A DNA stretch of 64,000 bases from Palsa-506 sp963836355 (GTDB lineage: Bacteria > Actinomycetota > Actinomycetes > Streptosporangiales > Streptosporangiaceae). This document shows, in pieces, positions 1 through 8,496 of the stretch (the stretch's first letter is position 1; each line of letters starts with the position of its first letter). Location: contig CAWIJO010000006.1 in NCBI GenBank assembly GCA_963836355.1, positions 186,001-250,000 of the forward strand, read 5' to 3'. The notes below the pieces were generated by a model, which did no database searches, was not told where the DNA came from, and saw only the letters and a list, made by a program, of their open reading frames with translations. A program made the position numbers and the translations under genes.

Positions 1-593
1 CCCTCGCCGACCGTGAATCCCGGGATGTCCTTTTCGACGATGAAGGCGCTGATCCCTCGCGTCCCTGTGGACATATCGGTCTTCGCCGTGACGATGAACA
101 AATCGGCGTACCCGCCGTTGGTGATGAAGACCTTCGATCCGTTGAGCACGTACTCGTCGCCGTCCAGCACGGCCGTGGCAGTGCCCGCGCCCGCATCCGT
201 GCCCGCGCCGGGCTCGGTCAGGGCGAAAGCCGCTAGCTTGCGGCCGGCGGCCAGGTCCTTGAGGTACCGGTCGTGCTGAGCAGGAGTTCCGTACTGGAAC
301 ACCGGCCAGGTACCGAGGGAGGTATGACCGGACACGATGACTGAGGTCGTCCCGCATACCCTGGCCAGCTCCTCGACCACGATCGCGTAGCTCACGTAGT
401 CCGCCCCGGCGCCGCCGACCTCTTCGGGGAAGGGCACGCCCAGCAGTCCGAGCGCCGCCAACTTCGGCACCACCTCCACCGGGAAGCGGTGCTCACGGTC
501 GATCTCGGCCGCGTTCGGCGCCACGTCGGCTGCGGCGAACTCTCGTACCGTGTCGCGGATCAGCTCTTGCTCATCCGTCAGGTCGAAGTGCAT
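1..593 (-). CDS. Acyl-CoA dehydrogenase, N-terminal part (3' end outside window)
   Basis: The visible 197 residues are the N-terminal helical and middle beta domains of a flavin-dependent acyl-CoA dehydrogenase, which oxidises acyl-CoA to the 2-enoyl-CoA and passes electrons to electron-transfer flavoprotein. The protein starts MHFDLTDEQELIRDTVREFA, the classical family opening. The FAD/substrate signature FALTEPGAGTDAG and the following GSKVFITNGG segment are both present. The ATG at 593 is preceded by GAGGTG at a good distance. The catalytic glutamate lies in the missing C-terminal half, so short-, medium- or branched-chain specificity cannot be assigned. Confidence 0.93.
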   Translation of the reverse strand, partial: MHFDLTDEQELIRDTVREFAAADVAPNAAEIDREHRFPVEVVPKLAALGLLGVPFPEEVGGAGADYVSYAIVVEELARVCGTTSVIVSGHTSLGTWPVFQYGTPAQHDRYLKDLAAGRKLAAFALTEPGAGTDAGAGTATAVLDGDEYVLNGSKVFITNGGYADLFIVTAKTDMSTGTRGISAFIVEKDIPGFTVGE

Positions 594-1041
594 TGTGCGG
601 TCACCTCACTATTGCCGGTTATCAGCGTCTGGTTGAATACCCGCGGGCCATCTCGGCTAACGCAGCAGGTATGCCGGACTAAGGTAAATTGTCAAGCCCA
701 TCGGTGACCTTTCCGCCGAAGGCAGGCTTCTCGGGGATTCGGCCGAGCCCGACGATGCAATGTCCAACTTAGATTGCTATACGCCAGCCTGGTAGGGCCG
801 AACGTCCTGCACCCGCCGGGTAACCATGGCCTGGTCCGGCAGGCGATTCAGATGATCGTTCCCCGGGTGGCTTGCCGTACCGTGATGTCCGTACCGTGAT
901 GTCCGTACCGTGATGTCCGTACCGTGATGCCTGGCCGATGGTGCCGGGCCCAGGGCGGCCAGTCATGCGGGTACCGTCGGCGGCGGACTGTCGTGCTGGC
1001 GGAACTGGCGTGAGATTCGGGTGCGGGCGGGAGCGTAACTG
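594..1041. other. Divergent intergenic region with a 4x14-bp tandem repeat
   Basis: This 448-bp gap lies between the divergently transcribed acyl-CoA dehydrogenase and CoA-transferase genes and must contain both promoters. Antisense reading frames cross it but none has recognisable protein character. Its only clear structure is the tandem repeat at 875-930. No DosR-type palindrome was found here. Confidence 0.6.
875..930. repeat. Tandem repeat, 4 copies of a 14-mer
   Basis: Four head-to-tail copies of CCGTACCGTGATGT occupy 875-888, 889-902, 903-916 and 917-930; the last ends in C instead of T. There are no spacers, so this is not a CRISPR. It sits 111 bp upstream of the CoA-transferase start and could be a multi-site operator or a slippage-prone tract. 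Confidence 0.9.
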
Positions 1042-2562
1042 ATGACAGACCGGTCGCGTCTTCGATGCCAGGCTGTCGCTAACCGGGTAATGCCGGCCGA
1101 GGTCGCCGCCGAGTTCATCGCGCCAGGCGACCACGTCGGGATGAGCGGGTTCACTGGCTCTGGCCATCCGAAGGCAGTGCCGGCCGCGCTGGTGGACCGG
1201 GTGACCGCGGCGGCCGCCCGCGGTGATCGTTTCACCGTCAGCGTCTGGACCGGCTCGTCTACCGCGCCCGAACTGGACGGCGCGCTCGCGGCGGTCGACG
1301 GGATCGATCTCCGGATGCCCTACCAGTCCGACCCGGTGACCCGCGCAAAGATCAACGCGGGGCTGCTCGACTACGTGGACGTGCACCTATCGCACGTCGC
1401 CCAGATGGTGGCGGAAGGCTTCTTCGGTCACCTCGACGTCGCGCTCGTCGAGGTGGCCGGCATCACCGCCGACGGGACGCTGATCCCGTCGTCGTCGGTG
1501 GGCAACAACACGACCTGGATCGACCTCGCCGACCGGGTCATCCTCGAGGTGAACTCCTGGCAGCCGATCGACCTGGAGGGCATGCACGACATCTACTACG
1601 GCACCGCGCTACCCCCGCACCGCACGCCGATCCAGATCCGCAAGCCAGCCGACCGGATCGGCGCGCCGTACCTGCACTGCCCGCCGGAAAAGATCATCGC
1701 CGTGGTCCCGACGCACCAGCCGGACTACAGCGCGCCGACCAGGCCGGCCGACGCCGACTCGCTGCTGATCGCCGGTCATGTGCTGGACTTCTTGACCCAC
1801 GAGGTGCGGCGCGGGCGGCTGCCCGCCGCGCTGCCGCCGGTGCAATCCGGCGTCGGCAACATCACCAACGCCGTGCTCGCCGGGCTCGCCGGCGGGCCGT
1901 TCCCGCCGCTGACCGCCTACACCGAGGTAATCCAGGACAGCATGCTGCAGTTGCTGCGGTCCGGCGCGATGTCCGTCGCCTCGGCGACCGGCTTCTCGCT
2001 CAGCGCGGACGGCATCGCCGATCTGCACGCCAACTTCGCCGGCTACCGCGACCAGATCATCCTTCGCCAGCAGGAGATCAGCAACCACCCGGAAGTGATA
2101 CGCCGGCTCGGCTGCCTGGCGATGAACGGCATGATCGAGGCCGACATCTATGGCAACGTGAACTCTACCCATGTGATGGGATCTGCCATGATGAACGGCA
2201 TCGGCGGCTCTGGTGACTTTGCCCGCAACGCCTCCGTCGCGATGTTCCTCAGCCCCTCGACCGCCAAGGCCGGGGCGATCTCGTGCATTGTGCCGATGGC
2301 CAGCCACGTCGACCATACCGAGCACGACGTGCATGTCATCGTCACCGAACGCGGCATAGCCGACCTGCGCGGCCTGCCGCCGCGGCGCCGCGCCCAGCAG
2401 ATCATCGACCACTGCGCGCACCCGGACTACCGGCCGGCGCTGCAGGGCTATCTCGACCGGGCCACCGCCACCGGGCCAGGCAAGCACACCCCGCACCTGC
2501 TCGACGAGGCATTGTCGTGGCATGTACGGTACCTGCGCGCGGGCACCATGCGACCCGGCTGA
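1042..2562 (+). CDS. Acetyl-CoA hydrolase / succinyl-CoA:acetate CoA-transferase family protein
   Basis: A 506-residue class I CoA-transferase of the acetyl-CoA hydrolase/transferase family. It moves CoA between short-chain acids such as succinate and acetate through a glutamyl-CoA thioester. The segment TAYTEVIQDS places the expected nucleophilic Glu at residue 295, and the C-terminal half has the family's GSGDFARNA and HVDHTEHDV segments. Length is normal for the succinate-CoA transferase subgroup. Its neighbours (acyl-CoA dehydrogenase, acyl-CoA synthetase) fit short-chain acyl-CoA metabolism. Exact substrates cannot be read from sequence. It is followed by a gap with DosR-like sites serving the next gene. 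Confidence 0.9.
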   Translation: MTDRSRLRCQAVANRVMPAEVAAEFIAPGDHVGMSGFTGSGHPKAVPAALVDRVTAAAARGDRFTVSVWTGSSTAPELDGALAAVDGIDLRMPYQSDPVTRAKINAGLLDYVDVHLSHVAQMVAEGFFGHLDVALVEVAGITADGTLIPSSSVGNNTTWIDLADRVILEVNSWQPIDLEGMHDIYYGTALPPHRTPIQIRKPADRIGAPYLHCPPEKIIAVVPTHQPDYSAPTRPADADSLLIAGHVLDFLTHEVRRGRLPAALPPVQSGVGNITNAVLAGLAGGPFPPLTAYTEVIQDSMLQLLRSGAMSVASATGFSLSADGIADLHANFAGYRDQIILRQQEISNHPEVIRRLGCLAMNGMIEADIYGNVNSTHVMGSAMMNGIGGSGDFARNASVAMFLSPSTAKAGAISCIVPMASHVDHTEHDVHVIVTERGIADLRGLPPRRRAQQIIDHCAHPDYRPALQGYLDRATATGPGKHTPHLLDEALSWHVRYLRAGTMRPG

Positions 2563-2639
2563 CTCGCCCGGGTCGGGCGGCCGGCCGGTCGGCGGGTACG
2601 GCCAAGATCAGCTGCCCAGATTTGGCGGGCAGCAGTCGC

Positions 2640-2652
2640 GGGCCTACGGCCC
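2640..2652. promoter_or_regulatory. 13-bp palindrome, degenerate DosR-like site
   Basis: GGGCCTACGGCCC is a perfect palindrome around a 3-bp centre, one base shorter than the 14-bp DosR-type core used elsewhere in this window. It lies 106 bp upstream of the universal stress gene, so it may be an outlying half-functional site or chance. Confidence 0.3.
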
Positions 2653-2709
2653 ATGCGACGATATCCAACGCCTCTTCCGGCCGGCCGGAAATGACGCCAG
2701 ACTTTGATC

Positions 2710-2723
2710 GGGACCCTGGTCGC
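2710..2723. promoter_or_regulatory. DosR-like box upstream of the universal stress gene
   Basis: GGGACCCTGGTCGC matches the core GGG(A/C)C-N4-GNCCC at all but one fixed position. It ends 35 bp before the start codon of the universal stress protein, whose M. tuberculosis counterpart Rv2623 is a DosR target. The binding claim is inference from this match and from better copies nearby. Confidence 0.5.
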
Positions 2724-2758
2724 CCAGAGGTGGCGGCCCCATCAGAAGGAGGAGCCAA

Positions 2759-3190
2759 ATGTCCGGAATTGTTGTCGGCATCGATGGCTCAGGTAACTCT
2801 CAGCAGGCACTCGAATGGGCAGTGAAGGAGGCAGCCGCGCTGCAAGCGCCGCTCACCGTGCTCGCCGTGCACCAGGTGGCAGCCAACCACTGGACTGGTA
2901 GCCCGCTTATCTACCCGGAAGACATCCCGGAGCAGGAGAAGGCCCGGCAGGCGGCCGAAGAGGCAGTGACCAAGGCGGTCAGCCAGGGAGGCGACGCCAA
3001 GCCCGCATCGGTCACGGTGCGCGCGGTCAGCGGGCTGGCGGCCAGGGAACTCATTGAGGCGTCCCGGGACGCGGATCTGGTTGTGGTGGGCTCGCGCGGG
3101 GCTGGCGGCTTCGCCAGCCTGCTGATGGGCTCGGTGAGCTCGCAGGTGGTGAATCACGCGGCCTGCCCCGTGGTCGTGGTCCGCGGCTAG
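2759..3190 (+). CDS. Universal stress protein, single UspA domain
   Basis: A 143-residue single-domain UspA protein, an ATP-binding cytoplasmic stress protein linked in actinobacteria to slowed growth and hypoxia. The fold starts GIVVGIDGSGNSQQALEWAV. The ATP loop GSRGAGGFASLLMGSVS near the C-terminus has the G-x2-G-x9-G-S/T pattern of nucleotide-binding members. An AGGAGGAG ribosome site directly precedes the ATG. It is monocistronic: a DosR-like box lies upstream and a strong hairpin terminator downstream. Confidence 0.95.
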   Translation: MSGIVVGIDGSGNSQQALEWAVKEAAALQAPLTVLAVHQVAANHWTGSPLIYPEDIPEQEKARQAAEEAVTKAVSQGGDAKPASVTVRAVSGLAARELIEASRDADLVVVGSRGAGGFASLLMGSVSSQVVNHAACPVVVVRG

Positions 3191-3229
3191 CGGTAGCAGC
3201 CTCGCCGAGAACCGGGCACCGGGCACCGG

Positions 3230-3273
3230 CAATAGGGCATCGGGCCCGCCTTCGCGGGCCCGATGCCCTATTG
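3230..3273. terminator. Strong bidirectional intrinsic terminator hairpin
   Basis: A perfect 20-bp stem (left arm 3230-3249 starting CAATAGGGCATC, right arm 3254-3273) closes on a 4-nt CTTC loop. It sits between the convergent ends of the universal stress gene (+) and the acyl-CoA synthetase gene (-), so it can end transcription from both sides. Confidence 0.88.
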
Positions 3274-3292
3274 CAGTGCCAGCCGGATCCGC

Positions 3293-5177
3293 TCAGCCGT
3301 CGCCTCGCAGGACCGGCCGCAGCGCGTCCAGCGTCGCCACATCCTCGATGGTCGACGGAACCTTCTCGTCCCTGCCGTCGGCGATGCCGCGCATGGTCTT
3401 CCGGAGGATCTTGCCGGATTCTGGTCTTCGGCAGCGCGGCCACAACGTCGACGTGCCGGAACGCTGCCACCGGCCCGACCCGGCTGCGGATTAGCCCGAT
3501 GAGCTGCGACCGCAGCTCGGCGGCGTCGATGCTCGCCCCGGCCTTCAGCACCACGAACCCGCGCGGGATCTGGCCCTTGAGCGCGTCGTGTACCCCGATC
3601 ACCGCGCATTCGGCAACGTCGGGATGGCTGGCCAGCACCTCCTCGAGCTCGCCGGTGGACAGCCGGTGGCCGGCCACGTTGATCACGTCGTCGGTCCGGC
3701 CCATCACGTACAGATAGCCATCGGAGTCCAGGTAGCCGCCGTCGCTGGTGCGGTAGTAACCCGGGTAGGCCGAAAGGTACGACTCGACGAAGTGGTCATC
3801 GTCGCCCCACAAGGTGGTCAGGCAGCCCGGCGGCAGCGGCAGCCCGATGACGATCTCCCCGGTCGTTCCCGGCGGCACCGGCTCGCCTTCGGAGTCGAGA
3901 ATCTGGACGTTGAAGCCCGGCACCGGCTTCGTCGGCGAGCCAGCCTTCGTCGGCAGCGGCTCCAAGCCCATCAGGTCGGCGGCGATGGCCCAGCCGGTCT
4001 CGGTCTGCCACCAGTGGTCGATGACCGGGATGCCGAACATCTCGCCGGCCCACCGGTAGGTCTCCGGGTCGAGCCGCTCGCCGGCCAGGAACAGGTACTT
4101 CAGCTCGGACAGGTCGTACTTGCGGACATACTCGGCGCCGGGATCTTCCTTCTTGATGGCCCGGAACGCGGTCGGCGCGGTGAACAGGGCCTTCACGCCG
4201 TGCTCGGAGATTACCCGCCAGAAGGCGCCGGGGTCAGGCGTGCCGACCGGCTTGCCCTCGTACAGCACCGTGGTGGCGCCGGTGAGCAGCGGCGCATAGA
4301 CGATGTAGGAGTGGCCGACCACCCAGCCGATGTCGGAGGCCGCCCAGAACACCTCGCCCGGGTGGATGTCGTAGATGCTCGGCATGCTCCAGCGCAGCGC
4401 CACCGCGTGGCCGCCGTTATCCCTGACGACCCCCTTGGGCTTTCCCGTGGTGCCCGAGGTGTACAGGATGTACAGCGGGTCGGTGGCGGCGACCGGCACG
4501 CAGTCGGCCGGCTCGGCGGCCAAGACTGCCTGCCGCCAGTCGATGTCCCTGCCCTCGGTCATCGCGGCGGCCGCCTGCGGGCGCTGCAGGATGACGCAGT
4601 GGCCCGGCTTGTGCCCGGATAGCTCGATCGCGTGGTCGAGCAGTGGCTTGTACTCGATGATCCGGCTGCCCTCGATGCCGCAGGAAGCCGACATGAGTAC
4701 CTTCGGCGTCGCGTCCTCGATCCGGATCGCCAGCTCGTTGGCGGCGAAGCCGCCGAACACCACCGAGTGCACTGCGCCGATCCTGGCGCAGGCCAGCATC
4801 GCCATCACCGCCTCGGGGATCATCGGCATGTAGATGACGACCCGGTCGCCCTTGCCGACGCCGAGCCCGCGCAGCACCCCGGCCACGCTGGCCACTTCCG
4901 ACTGGAGCTCGCGGTAGGTGATCCGCCGGCCGGTGCCCGTCACCGGGCTGTCGTAGATGATCGCCGGCTGATCGCCGCGACCTCCGCTGACATGCCGGTC
5001 CACCGCGTTGTGGCAGGTGTTCATGACGCCGCCGGGGAACCACCGGTAGAACGGCGCGGCGCTCGCATCAAGCACCGCGGCTGGCTTCTCGTACCAGTCG
5101 ATCGCCGCCGCCGCCTCGCCCCAGAATCCGGTGGGATCGGCCAGGCTCCGGTTGAAGGCATCCGCGTATCCGGCCAT
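3293..5177 (-). pseudogene. prpE: Propionyl/acetyl-CoA synthetase (PrpE/Acs-like), frameshifted near the C-terminus
   Basis: An AMP-forming short-chain acyl-CoA synthetase that activates propionate or acetate. It begins MAGYADAFNRSLADPTGFW and has the P-loop YILYTSGTTGKPKG and DHWWQTETGW; the overall pattern resembles PrpE/ACSS3 more than classical Acs. After PKTR (residue 586) one extra base at 3419-3420 throws the frame. In the correct frame the sequence continues SGKILRKTMRGIADGRDEK and stops at 3293, giving about 627 residues, the normal family length. The slip falls immediately before the catalytic Lys of the SGKILRK motif, the lysine that GNAT enzymes acetylate. As written, the product has a scrambled tail and should not make the acyl-adenylate. 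A sequencing error is possible. Twin DosR-like boxes lie upstream. Confidence 0.88.
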
Positions 5178-5248
5178 AGTTCCGCGCTCCGATCAGTTTC
5201 CGACATGTCCGTCTATTCGAGCGTCCCCACCTGCAAACCAGGGGGGTA

Positions 5249-5262
5249 GGGCCTAAAGACCC
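5249..5262. promoter_or_regulatory. DosR-like box A between acs/prpE and gap
   Basis: GGGCCTAAAGACCC fits the 14-bp core GGG(A/C)C-N4-GNCCC perfectly with an A/T-rich centre. It lies in the divergent 211-bp gap between the synthetase (start 5177) and GAPDH (start 5389). A second perfect box begins exactly 21 bp further on, so the two lie on the same DNA face. Confidence 0.75.
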
Positions 5263-5269
5263 GCGGCTA

Positions 5270-5283
5270 GGGCCCAAAGACCC
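5270..5283. promoter_or_regulatory. DosR-like box B between acs/prpE and gap
   Basis: GGGCCCAAAGACCC is a second perfect match to the box. A weaker third copy, GGGGCTAGGTGCCC, follows at 5284-5297. Tandem boxes two helical turns apart are typical of strongly DosR-activated promoters; which of the two divergent genes they serve is not resolved. Confidence 0.75.
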
Positions 5284-5388
5284 GGGGCTAGGTGCCCAAC
5301 GCCCGTACCGGCCGGCCGGGCAGCCAGGCAAAGCTGTGGTAATCGCGTTTGGCAGTAGGTGCCTGCGCCCACAACCTGGAGGAATGTC

Positions 5389-6390
5389 ATGACCGTCCGT
5401 GTCGGGATCAATGGTTTCGGGCGCATCGGGCGCACCTTCGTGCGCCGGGCCATCGAGCGAAGCGACATCGAGGTCGTCGCCGTGAACGACATCACGGACG
5501 CGCGGACCCTCGCGCACCTGCTCGACTTCGACTCGACCTACGGACGGCTCGGCGCCGCGGTAACGCACACCGAGGACTCGATCGGCGTCGACGGGACCCC
5601 GATCAAGGTCCTGTCCAGCCGGGATCCAGCCGCGATCGACTGGGGCGAGCTCGGCGCCGACATCGTGATCGAGTCCACCGGCCTGTTCCGCGGCCGCGAC
5701 GACGCGGCCGTGCACCTGAAGAGCGGCGCGCGGAAAGTGCTGATGTCCGCTCCGGGCAAGGGCGTGGACCTGACCGTGGTGATCGGGGTCAACGACGCCG
5801 AGTATGACCCGCGGCGGCATGACGTGATCTCGAACGCGTCCTGCACCACCAACTGCGTGGCACCGATGGCGAAGGTGCTGAACGACGCGTTCGGCCTGAC
5901 CCGCGGCCTGATGACGACCATTCACGCGTACACCGGCGACCAGATGCTGCTGGACGGGCCGCACAAGGACCTGCGCCGGGCGCGCAGCGCGGCGATCAGC
6001 ATGGTCCCGACGACCACCGGCGCGGCCGCGGCCACCGGCCTGGTCATCCCCGAGCTGCTGGGCCGGCTGGACGGGTCCGCGATCCGGGTGCCGGTGCCGG
6101 ACGGGTCGATCACCGACCTCACCGTGGTGCTGTCCCGCGAGACGACCGCCGCCGAGATCAACAGCGCGTTCGAGCAGGCGGCGGCGGGCCCGCTGGCAGG
6201 CATCCTGCACTACAGCACCGACCCGCTGGTCTCCCGCGACATCATCGGCGACCCCGCCTCGTGCGTCTTCGACTCCGGCCTGACCCAGGCATCGGGCAGC
6301 CTAGCCAAGGTGTTCGGCTGGTACGACAACGAGTGGGGCTACGCCTGCAGGCTGGTCGACCTGGCGGTCATCGTCGGCGAGCGGCTCTAG
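5389..6390 (+). CDS. gap: Glyceraldehyde-3-phosphate dehydrogenase, type I
   Basis: A 333-residue NAD-dependent GAPDH of glycolysis and gluconeogenesis. It has the N-terminal Rossmann motif VGINGFGRIGR, catalytic Cys152 within SNASCTTNC, and the C-terminal WYDNEWGYA. The ATG at 5389 is chosen over one 30 bp upstream because GGAGG lies 8 bp before it and the family begins right at MTVRVGINGFGR. Tandem DosR-like boxes 106-140 bp upstream suggest this copy is a hypoxia-induced glycolytic isoform rather than the main housekeeping enzyme; that is inference. Confidence 0.97.
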   Translation: MTVRVGINGFGRIGRTFVRRAIERSDIEVVAVNDITDARTLAHLLDFDSTYGRLGAAVTHTEDSIGVDGTPIKVLSSRDPAAIDWGELGADIVIESTGLFRGRDDAAVHLKSGARKVLMSAPGKGVDLTVVIGVNDAEYDPRRHDVISNASCTTNCVAPMAKVLNDAFGLTRGLMTTIHAYTGDQMLLDGPHKDLRRARSAAISMVPTTTGAAAATGLVIPELLGRLDGSAIRVPVPDGSITDLTVVLSRETTAAEINSAFEQAAAGPLAGILHYSTDPLVSRDIIGDPASCVFDSGLTQASGSLAKVFGWYDNEWGYACRLVDLAVIVGERL

Positions 6391-6466
6391 CCAGCCGGGC
6401 AGCGTTATAAATCCTGCTGGCCCGCCCCCTGCGGGCGGCCGGGAAGCACCTTAAGGGGGTGCGGGA

Positions 6467-7462
6467 ATGTACAGGTCACTGGCGGACGAAGGCATTGTCC
6501 GGCGGCTGGTCGGCGCGGCTGGCGCGGCGCCTTCGATCCACAACACCCAGCCGTGGCGGTTCCGCGTTAGCGGCGACGTCATCGAGTTGCACGGCGACCC
6601 GGACCGGATGCTCTGGGTCGCCGACCCGCGCGGCCGCGCCTTGCACCTGAGCTGCGGCGCGGCCCTGTTCAACCTCAGGCTCGCGATCCGGATGCTGGGC
6701 GCCAAGCCGCTGGTCTGGCCGCTGCCCGACCCGGACGGCGAGCCGACGCTGCTGGCGTCCGTGCAGCTGGCCGACGGCCGCCCGGCCACGCCGCGGGAGC
6801 ACGAGATGTTCGACGCGATCGAGCTGCGGCATACCAGCCGCGCCCCGTTCTCCGGGCATCGGCTCCCCGAGGCGGTGCAGATCGGGCTGGAGCAGGAGGC
6901 CGGCTTCGAGTTCTCGTTGCTGCGCATGCTCACCGCGACTGACACGGCCACGGTGCTTGAGCTGACCGCGGCGGCGGAGCGGAAGCTGGCGGCCAACTTC
7001 GATCACCGGGTCGAACTCGGGCAGTGGATCGGCACGTCCGGCGACGACGGCGTGCCGGTCAGTGCACTGGGCAGCCACCCGGACCGGGCACCCGCGCCAG
7101 TTCGCGACCTCGGTTACGCCGCGCCCGCGGTCGGCCGCCCGTCGGCGAGTTACGAGCAGCGGCCGCAGCTCGCGGTGCTCTCCACCGCGCGGGACGAGCC
7201 GGCCGACTGGCTGCGGGCCGGGCAGGCGCTGCAGCGGGTGCTGCTGGCCGCCACCAGGAACGGCGTCGCCACTTCGTTCCTCTACCAGCCGATCGAGCTG
7301 CGCGATATCGAGCGGCCAGCCACCGACTGGTGGCCCTGGCCGGAATGTCCGCAGATCATCGTCCGGTTTGGCTACGGGCAGGCCGGCGGCCAGGCGCCGC
7401 GGCGGGAAGTCGGCGCGCTGGTCGACCAGCGCGCCACCAGTACTCCGGGCGCGGTCCGCTAA
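6467..7462 (+). CDS. Acg-family FMN-binding nitroreductase-like protein
   Basis: A 331-residue protein of the Acg family (M. tuberculosis Rv2032/Rv3131/Rv3127), divergent nitroreductases that bind or sequester flavin. The N-terminal signature AAPSIHNTQPWRFRV and the internal ELRHTSRAPFSGH are characteristic. A second paralogue is encoded at 26056. It lies 76 bp after gap in the same direction with no clear terminator or box between, so it is probably co-transcribed from the tandem boxes upstream of gap. The GGGGGTG ribosome site is close to the ATG. The biochemical role in the family is poorly defined. Confidence 0.9.
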   Translation: MYRSLADEGIVRRLVGAAGAAPSIHNTQPWRFRVSGDVIELHGDPDRMLWVADPRGRALHLSCGAALFNLRLAIRMLGAKPLVWPLPDPDGEPTLLASVQLADGRPATPREHEMFDAIELRHTSRAPFSGHRLPEAVQIGLEQEAGFEFSLLRMLTATDTATVLELTAAAERKLAANFDHRVELGQWIGTSGDDGVPVSALGSHPDRAPAPVRDLGYAAPAVGRPSASYEQRPQLAVLSTARDEPADWLRAGQALQRVLLAATRNGVATSFLYQPIELRDIERPATDWWPWPECPQIIVRFGYGQAGGQAPRREVGALVDQRATSTPGAVR

Positions 7463-7505
7463 CGGCGCGCCCGGCCTGCGACGGCGTGCCCGGCACCGGC
7501 CCGCC

Positions 7506-7541
7506 GGGACTTTCGGCGGCTGCGGACGGGACCATGGGCCC
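7506..7541. promoter_or_regulatory. Paired DosR-like boxes upstream of devR
   Basis: GGGACCATGGGCCC at 7528-7541 is a perfect match. A partial copy, GGGACTTTCGGCGG, lies at 7506-7519, 22 bp upstream. A strong plus weak pair in front of devR suggests positive autoregulation, as at the M. tuberculosis Rv3134c-devRS promoter. The nearest start codon is 117 bp downstream. Confidence 0.65.
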
Positions 7542-7658
7542 TGTCCGGTTTGTGAGTCAGGGGCTTAGGGTGGCCCGCGTGCGGTAACTTCGGCAATGCT
7601 GCCGGCGGCTGAATCCGCGCAGCATGAGCGCGGACGCGAGCAAAGGTGCCAGCCTTAG

Positions 7659-8420
7659 ATGAATCCTCCAGCCGAGCCGACGCCGGACGGCGCAGCCCCG
7701 ACCCAGCCGGACGGCGCAGCCCAGCCGCATGCCGCGGGCCCGGCGGAGGCAGGCCAGATCGGCGTCTTCCTACTCGATGATCATGAAATTGTCCGCCGCG
7801 GCGTCCGGGAACTGCTGGAGGCAGAGCCGGACATCGTCGTGGTCGGCGAGGCCGGCACGGCAGCGTCGGCGCTCGCCCGCATCCCGGCGCTGCGGCCCGA
7901 CGTCGCGGTACTCGACGTGCGGCTGCCGGATGGCAACGGGGTCGACGTGTGCCGTGACATCCGGTCCGCGATGCCCGAGGTCGCCTGCCTGATGCTCACC
8001 TCGTTCGGCGATGACGAGGCGCTCTTCGACGCGATCATGGCCGGGGCGGCCGGCTATGTGCTGAAGCAGATCCGCGGCACCGACCTGGTCGGCGCGGTCC
8101 GCTCGGTCGCGGCCGGCCAGTCACTGCTGGATCCGCAGGCGGCCAGCATGGTGATGCGCCGGATGCGGGACACCGCAGTCCGCTCCGACCCGCTGTCCGG
8201 GCTGACCGGCCAGGAGCGGCGGATACTCGAGCTGATCGGCGAGGGCCTGACCAACCGGCAGATCGGCGTGCGGATGTTCCTCGCCGAGAAGACCGTCAAG
8301 AACTACGTGTCGGCGCTTTTCGCCAAGCTCGGGATGGAGCGCCGTACCCAGGCCGCGGCGTACGCAGCCAGGGTTTTCGAAGATCAAGACCATGACAAAC
8401 GGGAGCATCCCGCGGGCTGA
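7659..8420 (+). CDS. devR: DevR/DosR-type response regulator (NarL/LuxR family)
   Basis: A 253-residue hypoxia response regulator. After a Pro/Ala-rich leader of about 33 residues come a receiver domain (QIGVFLLDDHEIVRRGVREL, phospho-acceptor Asp86 in VAVLDVRLPDGNG) and a LuxR-type helix-turn-helix. The DNA-binding segment LTNRQIGVRMFLAEKTVKNY and the following KLGMERRTQAA are nearly identical to M. tuberculosis DosR, including the residues that read the GGGACT half-site. This supports the box assignments here. It is convergent with the DevS-like kinase gene downstream instead of forming the usual devRS operon. The leader is absent from DosR; an internal start is possible but the visible AAAGGTG ribosome site favours 7659. 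Confidence 0.95.
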   Translation: MNPPAEPTPDGAAPTQPDGAAQPHAAGPAEAGQIGVFLLDDHEIVRRGVRELLEAEPDIVVVGEAGTAASALARIPALRPDVAVLDVRLPDGNGVDVCRDIRSAMPEVACLMLTSFGDDEALFDAIMAGAAGYVLKQIRGTDLVGAVRSVAAGQSLLDPQAASMVMRRMRDTAVRSDPLSGLTGQERRILELIGEGLTNRQIGVRMFLAEKTVKNYVSALFAKLGMERRTQAAAYAARVFEDQDHDKREHPAG

Positions 8421-8496
8421 CCACGGCCGGGCACTGCCTTCCTCGGGCCGGCCAGGTAGGCCGTCCGCGGCCGGGCGGCCAGCCGGCTGACCCGGC

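Noticed and set aside
875..930. Possible CRISPR array
   Set aside because: Repeats are contiguous with no spacers and there are no cas genes anywhere in the window.
3588..4622. Long plus-strand open frame (344 codons) opposite the acyl-CoA synthetase
   Set aside because: It is antisense to a gene with clear motifs; its composition (runs of Arg, Gly, His, Ala) is that of a shadow frame in GC-rich DNA.
6420..6436. Hairpin GCCCGC/GCGGGC between gap and the first nitroreductase gene
   Set aside because: Only 6 bp of stem with no following T-run; co-transcription seems as likely.
8421..8496. Terminator between convergent devR and devS
   Set aside because: Several short GC-rich inverted repeats are possible but none gives a stem clearly better than background.
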